From contig CANPZT010000062.1 of NCBI GenBank assembly GCA_947589135.1, positions 1-7,750 of the forward strand: a stretch of DNA of 7,750 nt, in the 5' to 3' direction. The stretch is from an uncultured Clostridia bacterium (lineage in GTDB: Bacteria > Bacillota > Clostridia > TANB77 > CAG-508). Of the stretch, positions 1 to 5,412 are shown one piece after another; within the stretch, counting starts at the first letter, position 1, and each line of letters opens with the position of its first letter. The translations under genes were made by a program, and so were the position numbers. Under the pieces are notes generated by a model that made no database searches, was not told where the DNA came from, and saw only the letters and a program-made list of their open reading frames with translations.

Positions 1-38
1 TGCATTGGGTATACTATTTTGTCACCTACATTAAACAT
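1..38 (-). CDS. carD: CarD/CdnL-family transcriptional regulator, N-terminal fragment (continues beyond the window start)
   Basis: Only the first 12 codons and part of a 13th are present. They read MFNVGDKIVYPM followed by CA-, probably His. This matches the usual N-terminus of CarD/CdnL proteins (MF-x-GDKVVYPMHG), the start of the Tudor-like domain that binds the RNA polymerase beta subunit and stabilises open promoter complexes. The ATG at 38 is supported by an AAAGGAG ribosome binding site at 48-54, nine bases upstream, and a strong promoter about 100 bases further up. The gene is co-oriented with dut but has its own promoter. With so little sequence the call rests on the N-terminal signature alone. 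The same short motif occurs in CarD-domain proteins of different lengths, so the overall architecture is unknown. Confidence 0.72.
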   Translation of the reverse strand, partial: MFNVGDKIVYPM

Positions 39-140
39 GTAAGTCATCTCCTTTCAGCATTTTCTGTATATTTTGTCAAAAAAAGATAATAAAGCTATGT
101 CAATAATTGAATAACTTTATTGGATTTTTTAACCATTTTT

Positions 141-169
141 ATTATACTACAAAAAATGATAAAAGTCAA
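141..169 (-). promoter_or_regulatory. Sigma-A type promoter driving the CarD-family gene
   Basis: On the minus strand a -35 box TTGACT (164-169) is followed by a 17-base spacer and a perfect -10 box TATAAT (141-146). Transcription would begin near 134, giving a 5' leader of about 95 bases before the CarD-family start at 38. I saw no convincing riboswitch in that leader. The promoter lies in the 214-base gap downstream of dut and otherwise I see nothing coding in that gap. Confidence 0.7.
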
Positions 170-252
170 AGCCTTTATTACTTATTTCTTATGTATATTT
201 TTCTTGTAATGCTTGTGTACGTAAGAATAAAAAATTTTAATTTTTTTGTATT

Positions 253-714
253 TTATTTTGTAGTTGATCCGAAGCCCCCTATTCTTTCTCCTTCTGCTAT
301 ATCATTATCTACTACTAAATATTTTTGAAAAATTGCTTGTCCTATTGCTTCGCCTTTTTTTATTTCTATATCTTCATCTTTTATATTATAAAATGCAAAC
401 ATGATATGCCCATCATTATCTGGATTACCATAATAGTCTTTATCAACTACACCCACACTATTTGCTAATATTAATCCTTTTTTCTTTGGATTTGAGCTTC
501 TATTATATAATAATAACATTTCATCATCTTGCATATAGGCTTTTAATCCTGTTTTTACGAGTGTTGGATTTGTTCCTTTCTTAAAACTTGGAATTATTAC
601 ATCTTCTGCTGCTTCTATATCATATCCTGCTGAATATTTAGTTTTTCTTACTGGCAAGTTAATCTCTTTATTTTCAAATCCATTTGCTATTTCAAATCCT
701 CTTACTTTTTCCAT
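253..714 (-). CDS. dut: dUTP diphosphatase (dUTPase)
   Basis: A 153-residue trimeric-type dUTPase that hydrolyses dUTP to dUMP and pyrophosphate in the cytoplasm. It keeps uracil out of DNA and supplies dUMP for thymidylate synthesis. All five family motifs are visible in order: SAGYDIEAA (28-36), NRSSNPKKKG (71-80), GVVDKDYYGN (88-97) with the catalytic Asp at 91, IKKGEAIGQAIF (118-129), and the flexible C-terminal RIGGFGSTTK (144-153). The Pro-Asp-Asn insertion after motif 3 and the NRSSNPKKKGL form are typical of clostridial dUTPases. I chose the ATG at 714 because AGGAGGA lies at 721-727, six bases upstream. The in-frame ATG at 765 would place that ribosome binding site inside the gene. 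The C-terminal TTC GGA is a normal codon pair, so CGG here is out of phase. No frame defect is present. Confidence 0.93.
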   Translation of the reverse strand: MEKVRGFEIANGFENKEINLPVRKTKYSAGYDIEAAEDVIIPSFKKGTNPTLVKTGLKAYMQDDEMLLLYNRSSNPKKKGLILANSVGVVDKDYYGNPDNDGHIMFAFYNIKDEDIEIKKGEAIGQAIFQKYLVVDNDIAEGERIGGFGSTTK

Positions 715-752
715 ATTTGTTCCTCCTATTACTATAAATGAATAATTATTTC

Positions 753-781
753 TAAATATCTTCATTTTTTATTTTTGTCAA
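753..781 (-). promoter_or_regulatory. Candidate dut promoter
   Basis: On the minus strand a consensus -35 TTGACA (776-781) is followed after 17 bases by TATTTA (753-758), a weak -10 box. The predicted transcript would start about 30 bases upstream of the chosen dut ATG at 714, which also argues against the longer start at 765. The -10 match is poor, so confidence is limited. Confidence 0.4.
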
Positions 782-810
782 TAATTTGTTATTTTTTGAC
801 TCTTTTATCA

Positions 811-876
811 GTTGCTCTTCATATATATAAAAAATATATTAAACTTTTAAATAAGACAATACAATTGAAAAGCAAC
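811..876. repeat. Imperfect inverted repeat upstream of dut and feoA
   Basis: The arms are GTTGCTCTTC (811-820) and GAAAAGCAAC (867-876), complementary at nine of ten positions and separated by 46 AT-rich bases. It lies between the two divergent promoters, so it could be an operator or a remnant hairpin. I assign no function. Confidence 0.35.
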
Positions 877-926
877 CCTTTATGATGTTATTTTTTCATA
901 ACTAAATTAAATTGTCAAGTATAAAA

Positions 927-955
927 GTAACATTTATTTTTCGACAAAATATAAT
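927..955 (+). promoter_or_regulatory. Candidate feoAB promoter
   Basis: GTAACA (927-932, four of six matches to the -35 consensus) is followed by a 17-base spacer and a perfect TATAAT (950-955). Transcription would start near 962 and leave a leader of about 128 bases before feoA. The predicted start coincides with the left arm of the inverted repeat described at 964-1063. I could not identify a classical Fur box. Confidence 0.5.
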
Positions 956-963
956 ATATTAAG

Positions 964-1063
964 TTAGTGTTTAGTAATACAAATATCAATTAATACAATT
1001 ATGAATTAGTATAATTATAGATTAATATAAATTGTAAGTTTTAATACTAAATAATGACACTAA
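964..1063 (+). promoter_or_regulatory. Long-range inverted repeat in the feoAB leader
   Basis: TTAGTGT (964-970) is complementary to ACACTAA (1057-1063), and the adjacent TTAGTA (971-976) is complementary to TACTAA (1045-1050), leaving a six-base bulge at 1051-1056. The structure would begin at the predicted mRNA 5' end and close 12 bases before the feoA ribosome binding site. It could be an RNA leader structure or two half-sites for an iron-responsive regulator. Pairs are mostly A-U, so stability is uncertain. Confidence 0.35.
973..1036 (+). repeat. Four imperfect 16-base tandem repeats in the feoAB leader
   Basis: Units run 973-988, 989-1004, 1005-1020 and 1021-1036. The second unit reads ATTAATACAATTATGA. 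The first matches it at 13 of 16 positions, and the third reads ATTAGTATAATTATAG. They lie inside the loop of the inverted repeat described at 964-1063. The phase is regular but the composition is simple, so chance or slippage origin is possible. Confidence 0.5.
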
Positions 1064-1089
1064 TATACTACTTTTAGGAGTGCATACTT

Positions 1090-1330
1090 ATGAAAAATAA
1101 AATAAATACTTTAAATAATTTACCTTTAAATACAAAAGGTTTTATAAAAAAATTAAATTGTAATCGGAAATGTAAGAAGAAGACTTTTAGATTTAGGATT
1201 AGTTAATAATGCTCCTATTACCCCTATTTTATCCAGTCCTTCAAAAGGATTAAAAGCATTTGATATTAGAGGAACTTTAATTGCAATAAGAGATGAAGAC
1301 TCTTCTTTAATTGAAATTTATTATAATTAG
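1090..1330 (+). CDS. feoA: Ferrous iron transport protein A, complete only with +1 frameshift at CGG codon 26
   Basis: FeoA is a small cytoplasmic SH3-like protein that supports FeoB-mediated ferrous iron import. Read conventionally from the ATG at 1090, the frame ends at 1206 after 38 codons with an unrelated tail. If the C at 1165 is skipped, the frame continues to the TAG at 1328-1330 and gives a 79-residue protein, the usual FeoA length. The restored part contains NGNVRRRLLDLGLV (25-38), the family's central signature, and FDIRGTLIAIR (57-67), the C-terminal signature. The residue at the junction is the conserved glycine of the EGN-x-RRRLLDLG pattern. The ribosome binding site AGGAG is at 1076-1080 and feoB follows after 55 bases, so the pair is probably one operon. 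Alternatively this is a pseudogene by one-base insertion; the identical lesion in feoB and the permease makes programmed or code-level shifting more likely. Confidence 0.88.
1165..1168 (+). other. +1 frameshift site at CGGA in feoA
   Basis: The local reading is TGT AAT C GGA AAT GTA. CGG (1165-1167) is zero-frame codon 26. Skipping C1165 restores FeoA at a conserved glycine. Without the shift, translation stops at 1204-1206. Confidence 0.85.
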
Positions 1331-1373
1331 TAACTATATATTTTTTTATTCATAAACTATAATATCTATCATT

Positions 1374-1380
1374 AAGGAGG
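1374..1380 (+). promoter_or_regulatory. feoB ribosome binding site that fixes the start codon
   Basis: AAGGAGG sits five bases before ATG 1386. A GTG begins on the last G of this site at 1380 and is in frame, but it cannot be the start because the ribosome binding site itself covers it. Confidence 0.8.
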
Positions 1381-1385
1381 TGCCT

Positions 1386-3541
1386 ATGGGACTTACAAAA
1401 TCTTCAACTGGTACTGGATTATTAGAAAATGATTTCAAAAATTTCAAGAATGATAATGGCTATACAATTGCACTTGCCGGTAATCCTAATGTTGGAAAAT
1501 CTACTATTTTTAATAGTTTAACTGGTATGCATCAACATACTGGAAATTGGCCTGGAAAAACAGTTAGTAATGCTATCGGCAAATGCATATATAAAAATCA
1601 AGATTTTCTTTTTGTTGATATACCTGGTACATATTCTATTATGTCTAATTCTGAAGAAGAAGAAATTGCAAGGGATTACATTTGTTTTGGTAATCCTGAT
1701 GCTACTGTTGTAGTAGTTGACGCAACTTGTTTAGAAAGAAATCTAAATTTAGTATTTCAAATAATGGAAATTACAGATAATGTCATTCTTTGCGTCAATT
1801 TATTAGATGAGGCTAAAAAGAAAAAGATAAAAGTAGATTTGAAACTTTTATCGGAAAAATTGGGCATTCCTGTTGTTGGAACAATTGCAAGAAAGAAAAG
1901 CACATTAAATAATTTAATGGATACTATTACAAAAGTATGTACTAAAAAAATTACTCCATCCCCTATTAAAATAAAATATTCTCCTTTAATAGAAGAGAGT
2001 ATTGAAGAACTAGAAACTGAATTAAAGAATTCTTTTAATCTATCAAATAATTTATGTCGTTGGATTTCTTTAAAAATATTAGACGGTGAAACTAAAATAT
2101 TAAATACTATTGAAAAAAACTTAGCTATTAATCTTCATGATAATTCTAAGATTAATAATTTAACTAAAAAACTTCAAGAAAACTTAAAATCAAATAATAT
2201 TACTTCTGAAACTTTTAAAGATAATATTGTTAGTAGTATTATGAAAAAAGCTGAAGATATTTGTAAAGATGTTTGTATTTTTGAAAATACAAGTTATTCT
2301 AAAAGGGACAGGAAAATTGATAAAATTTTAACTTCTAAAAAATTTGGTTTTCCGATTATGCTTTTATTTTTAGGAATTATTTTTTGGATTACTATTGTTG
2401 GTGCAAATTATCCTTCTCAGTTTTTATTTGCTATATTTAGTTGGTTGCAAGGAAAATTAGTTATTTTTGCTGAAATAGTCCATTGTCCAGATTGGCTGTC
2501 TGATATGCTAATATCTGGAATTTATCAAACACTGACATGGGTTGTATCTGTTATGCTTCCTCCTATGGCAATATTTTTTCCCCTTTTTACTTTTTTGGAA
2601 GATTTAGGATATCTTCCTAGAATTGCTTTTAATATGGATGGTTTTTTTAAGAAATGTTGTTGTACTCGGTAAACAGATGATTACTATGTGTATGGGTTTT
2701 GGTTGTAACGCAGCTGGAGTTGTTGGATGTAGAATAATTGATTCTCCTAGAGAACGACTAATTGCTATATTAACAAACAATTTTGTACCATGTAACCGGA
2801 AGATTTCCGTTTTTAATTACAATAGCAACAATATTTATTGCTGGTGCATATAGTGGATTTGGGAGCTCTATAATATCAACAATAGCAGTTATTTTTGTTA
2901 TCATATTAGGAATATTTTTAGCTTTATTAATATCAAAAATATTATCTAAAACAATTTTAAAAGGAATGCCCTCTTCTTTTATCTTGGAACTACCACCTTA
3001 TAGGAAACCACAATTTAGTAAAATATTTGTTAGATCTATTTTTGATAGAACTTTATTTGTTCTAGCAAGAGCAATACAAGTAGCAGCACCTGCTGGATTA
3101 GTAATTTGGTTACTTGCAAACATAGGAATAAATGGTAGTAGCTTACTTACAATAATTGCTAACTTTCTTAATCCATTTGCACAACTAATGGGATTAGATG
3201 GGTATATCTTAACAGCCTTTATTCTTGGAATACCTGCAAATGAAATTGTATTGCCTATAATATTAATGGCATATTTGAGAGGAACTGCTTTAATAGATTT
3301 AGAAGATACCTATCAAATTGGGCAAATATTAATGCAAAATGGATGGACTATATTAACAGCAATAAATGTAATGTTATTTACTATATTACATTTTCCATGT
3401 GCTACAACATTACTTACAATAAAAAAAGAAACAGGGAAATGGAAATGGACCTTTATTTCCTTTGCAATTCCTACAATATTAGGTATAATTTTGTGTATGT
3501 GTACTACGTTTGTATATAATATAGTTCAGTTTATTATATAA
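1386..3541 (+). CDS. feoB: Ferrous iron transporter FeoB, complete only with two +1 frameshifts at CGG codons
   Basis: FeoB is an inner-membrane Fe(II) importer with an N-terminal G domain. From ATG 1386 the protein shows the leader MGLTKSSTG typical of clostridial FeoB, the P-loop GNPNVGKS (32-39), switch HQHTGNWPGKT (49-59), DIPG (78-81) and NLLD (138-141), then a helical spacer and membrane segments from about residue 322. The zero frame ends at TAA 2670, right after CGG 2667. Skipping C2667 continues through TGKQMITMCMGFGCNAAG (427-444), the first gate motif. That frame meets CGG at 2797; skipping C2797 gives PCNGRFP (468-474), the second gate motif, and the C-terminal membrane core to TAA 3539-3541. 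The restored protein is 717 residues, normal for the family. Both junction residues are family-conserved glycines. No other CGG codon occurs in frame, whereas GCC GGT, ATC GGC and GAC GGT are read normally. A double-frameshift pseudogene is the alternative, but the rest of the sequence shows no decay. Confidence 0.9.
2667..2670 (+). other. First +1 frameshift site in feoB, CGGT
   Basis: The local reading is TGT ACT C GGT AAA CAG. The zero frame reads CGG followed at once by TAA (2670-2672), so no tail is possible without the shift. Skipping C2667 gives Thr-Gly-Lys-Gln, matching the conserved GKQ segment of clostridial FeoB. Confidence 0.85.
2797..2800 (+). other. Second +1 frameshift site in feoB, CGGA
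   Basis: The local reading, in the frame set by the first shift, is TGT AAC C GGA AGA TTT. Skipping C2797 restores the PCNGRFP motif. The unshifted frame would stop at 2851-2853. The eleven bases TGTAACCGGAA differ from those at the feoA site at only one position. Confidence 0.85.
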
Positions 3542-3554
3542 GAATTTTAAAATA

Positions 3555-3607
3555 AAAACCTAAAATCATAATCGCTTCATTTTAACGTAGTTATGATTTT
3601 AGGTTTT
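3555..3607. terminator. Bidirectional terminator between feoB and the bile salt hydrolase gene
   Basis: Perfect 17-base arms AAAACCTAAAATCATAA (3555-3571) and 3591-3607 enclose a 19-base loop. The right arm ends in TTTT on the plus strand, and on the minus strand the stem is followed by TTTTTATTTT. It begins 13 bases after the feoB stop and serves the convergent gene ending at 3667. Confidence 0.8.
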
Positions 3608-3666
3608 AAGATATCTTTTGTATTTTATAAATTTTCAATTTAAAAACTTTTTCTCAAAATTTTTCA

Positions 3667-4641
3667 TTAATTTTGCATAAATATTTGTTGTCCTTTAATT
3701 AAGTCATAGCTTATCAATTCATTACTATCTAAATTTTCTTTATACATATCTATACCTGTAATTTGGCTATTTTCATATGTTTTATAATAATATATACCTT
3801 TATCCATATTACAACATGAACTATAAATGGTTATTTCATATTTATTATCTCCCATATGAACACATCCTCTTTGTTGATATACAGATTCTAATATATGAAA
3901 AAACTGACTTATGCTTTCTGATTCTGAGTCTCCAGATATAGAGTTCATTTTAGTAAATGTGGCTTTTACAAATCTTGATGCTGATGATAAATCTCCTGGT
4001 AGTCCAATTGCTCCCATCCCTCTACTATAAGTTTCTAAATTTAATTTTTCAGAAAAATTATTTATTGGTGGTTCTGTTGATAAATTCATATAATTATTTA
4101 AATTAAACATTTGAATATCAAATGTAGGATTATTTGTTAATACTCCTACTGGATTATCATATATTTTAAGTCCATCTTTAACACTTTCTACTGTTATTGA
4201 CAATTCCTTATCAGAAATAATCCAATGTAATGGTGATGCTGGTAGTTCATCACTAAAGTTAATTTGCGCTATATTTGTATTTTGTAATAGTTTTTTAACT
4301 TCTTCTATATTAGAACATTGTGATAAGACATAAGGAATAAATTCAAAAGGTGCAATATTATTTATATTTTCTTTTTCTTCTTTATAATCTGCATTTCCTG
4401 GAAAATTTAATCCAGCCATACCTAATCCTTTTTCATTTATTGCATCATAATATAAAGGATAGTTATTTGTTATATAAGCCATTCCTATCATTGCATAATG
4501 ATTTTTTAATTCTTTTACTTTCCTAAACTTAAATTCATAATTTCTAGGTGTTATTGTCACTGTTTCTTTATATGAATATTCTAAATCAAAATTTCTACCA
4601 AAATAATGATTTTTTGTGTTATAAGTTATTGCTGTACACAT
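3667..4641 (-). CDS. bsh: Bile salt hydrolase (choloylglycine hydrolase family)
   Basis: A 324-residue cytoplasmic N-terminal-nucleophile amidase that cleaves glycine or taurine from conjugated bile salts. The start is fixed by chemistry: Cys2 must follow Met1 to become the N-terminal nucleophile, and ATG 4641 is preceded by AGAAGGT at 4651-4657. Expected active-site positions are present: Cys2, GRNFD with Arg16 and Asp19, Asn79 in GLNFPG, TNNP at 169-172, and Arg223 in the GLPGDLSSASRFV segment (213-225). Asn at position 79, where penicillin V acylases usually carry Tyr, and the GLPGDLSSASRFV segment favour a bile salt hydrolase over a penicillin acylase. No signal peptide is seen. Length is normal (family about 315-340). 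It has its own promoter overlapping the upstream acetyltransferase and shares a terminator with feoB. It contains no CGG codon. It is the best ecological marker here, suggesting an animal gut habitat. Confidence 0.92.
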   Translation of the reverse strand: MCTAITYNTKNHYFGRNFDLEYSYKETVTITPRNYEFKFRKVKELKNHYAMIGMAYITNNYPLYYDAINEKGLGMAGLNFPGNADYKEEKENINNIAPFEFIPYVLSQCSNIEEVKKLLQNTNIAQINFSDELPASPLHWIISDKELSITVESVKDGLKIYDNPVGVLTNNPTFDIQMFNLNNYMNLSTEPPINNFSEKLNLETYSRGMGAIGLPGDLSSASRFVKATFTKMNSISGDSESESISQFFHILESVYQQRGCVHMGDNKYEITIYSSCCNMDKGIYYYKTYENSQITGIDMYKENLDSNELISYDLIKGQQIFMQN

Positions 4642-4684
4642 AATTTATATACCTTCTCTCTTTTTTATTCAACTTCTGCTTTCC

Positions 4685-4699
4685 ATAAGCCATGCTTAT
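4685..4699. repeat. Short palindrome in the bile salt hydrolase leader
   Basis: ATAAGC (4685-4690) and GCTTAT (4694-4699) flank a three-base centre, CAT. It lies about 45 bases upstream of the start codon, inside the predicted transcript. It could be an operator or a small hairpin; it lacks a U-tract and is not a terminator. Confidence 0.4.
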
Positions 4700-4749
4700 T
4701 ACAATATGAATATATAGTTGAATGTGGTTCCTTTCTTATTTTTTTACTT

Positions 4750-4778
4750 ATTATACATGATGTTTTTCTATTTGTCTA
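4750..4778 (-). promoter_or_regulatory. Promoter of the bile salt hydrolase gene
   Basis: On the minus strand TAGACA (4773-4778, five of six to consensus), a 17-base spacer and a perfect TATAAT (4750-4755) form a strong sigma-A promoter. The -35 box lies within the last codons of the acetyltransferase gene. The transcript would have a leader of about 100 bases. Confidence 0.7.
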
Positions 4779-5328
4779 TTTGTTTAATAACTCTACATGG
4801 ATTTCCTACTGCAACACAATTTGATGGTATATCTTTATTTACAACACTTCCTGCTCCTATTACAACATTATCTCCTATTGTGACTCCTGGAAGAACACAA
4901 ACATTTCCTCCAAACCATACATTGTTTCCAACAATTATAGGTCTAGCATATTCCAGCCCTTTATTTCTTATTTTATAATCAAGAGGATGTCCTGCTGTAT
5001 AAAAACCACAATTAGGACCTATAAATACATCATTTCCGAATTTAACTTTATTTCCATCTAATATAGTTAAATTATGATTTGAATAAAAATTCTCTCCTAT
5101 CTCAATATTATAACCATAATCACACCAAAATGGTTGTTCAATACAAAATCTATTTTTTGTATGAGTTATAATCTTCTTTAATAGTTCTTCTCTTTTTGCA
5201 AAATCAGATGGTCTTATATTGTTATATTCATAACATAAATCCTGTGCTTTTGTTCTTTCTTCTATTAACTCTTCATCATAATTAGCATTATATATTTCTC
5301 CTCTTAACATCTTTTCTTTTTCTGTCAT
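4768..5328 (-). CDS. Maltose/galactoside O-acetyltransferase family protein
   Basis: A 186-residue left-handed beta-helix (hexapeptide repeat) enzyme of the LacA/Maa family, which transfers acetyl from acetyl-CoA to a sugar hydroxyl in the cytoplasm. The N-terminal helical part MTEKEKMLRGEIYNA is the family's Mac domain. PFWCDYGYNIEIGENFYSN (66-84) and NKVKFGNDVFIGPNCGFYT (93-111) are typical beta-helix coils. AGHPLD (112-117) carries the catalytic His114. The C-terminal coils VLPGVTIGDNVVIGAGSVV and AVGNPCRVIK end the acetyl-CoA site. ATG 5328 has AGGAGG at 5335-5340. The exact acceptor sugar cannot be told from sequence, so I give no symbol. The gene sits between two others on the same strand but probably has its own promoter inside the palindrome at 5345-5387. 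It contains no CGG codon and its frame is intact. Confidence 0.88.
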   Translation of the reverse strand: MTEKEKMLRGEIYNANYDEELIEERTKAQDLCYEYNNIRPSDFAKREELLKKIITHTKNRFCIEQPFWCDYGYNIEIGENFYSNHNLTILDGNKVKFGNDVFIGPNCGFYTAGHPLDYKIRNKGLEYARPIIVGNNVWFGGNVCVLPGVTIGDNVVIGAGSVVNKDIPSNCVAVGNPCRVIKQIDK

Positions 5329-5344
5329 TTCTAACCTCCTACAT

Positions 5345-5387
5345 TGTTATAATAAGACTGATATTAAATATCAGCCTTATTATAACA
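5345..5387. repeat. 43-base near-perfect palindrome upstream of the acetyltransferase
   Basis: TGTTATAATAAG (5345-5356) pairs with 5376-5387 over 12 bases, then after one A/C mismatch CTGATAT (5358-5364) pairs with ATATCAG (5368-5374), leaving a three-base loop. A T-run (5391-5397) follows on the plus strand only. On the minus strand, the direction of all nearby genes, the hairpin runs straight into the acetyltransferase ribosome binding site with no U-tract. It could close off antisense transcription, slow the permease mRNA, or act as a DNA operator. A partial role as terminator of the ABC operon is possible but not well supported. Confidence 0.65.
5379..5387 (-). promoter_or_regulatory. Candidate extended -10 promoter inside the palindrome
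   Basis: On the minus strand TGT-TATAAT (5387 to 5379) is an extended -10 element with a perfect -10 box. I find no good -35 box at the expected distance. Transcription would start within the palindrome, so a protein bound there would block it. Confidence 0.4.
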
Positions 5388-5412
5388 TACATTTTTTTAA
5401 TAACCTAGTTTA

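Larger units (their letters stand above)
715..1089. other. Divergent intergenic region between dut and feoA
   Basis: This 375-base stretch is extremely AT-rich and has no credible coding region on either strand. It holds a candidate dut promoter near 753-781, an imperfect inverted repeat with arms at 811-820 and 867-876, a feoAB promoter at 927-955, four 16-base tandem units at 973-1036, and a long-range inverted repeat whose outer arms are 964-970 and 1057-1063. The feoA ribosome binding site is AGGAG at 1076-1080. Confidence 0.6.

Noticed and set aside
107..328. Plus-strand reading frame of 73 codons
   Set aside because: It runs antisense over the end of dut and through a promoter, has low-complexity composition and no ribosome binding site.
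715..765. Longer dUTPase start at 765
   Set aside because: The 17 extra residues are not family-like, and the strong AGGAGG precedes the ATG at 714.
2623..2853. Separate small gene overlapping feoB
   Set aside because: Its conserved part is the middle segment of FeoB between the two shift sites; it has no ribosome binding site of its own.
1090..3541. feoA and feoB as ordinary pseudogenes
   Set aside because: Three lesions of identical type at the same codon, with no other damage and intact motifs on both sides, do not look like random decay. The permease carries the same lesion.
4606..4978. Plus-strand frames opposite the acetyltransferase and bile salt hydrolase start
   Set aside because: Shadows of well-supported minus-strand genes, with no protein-family features.
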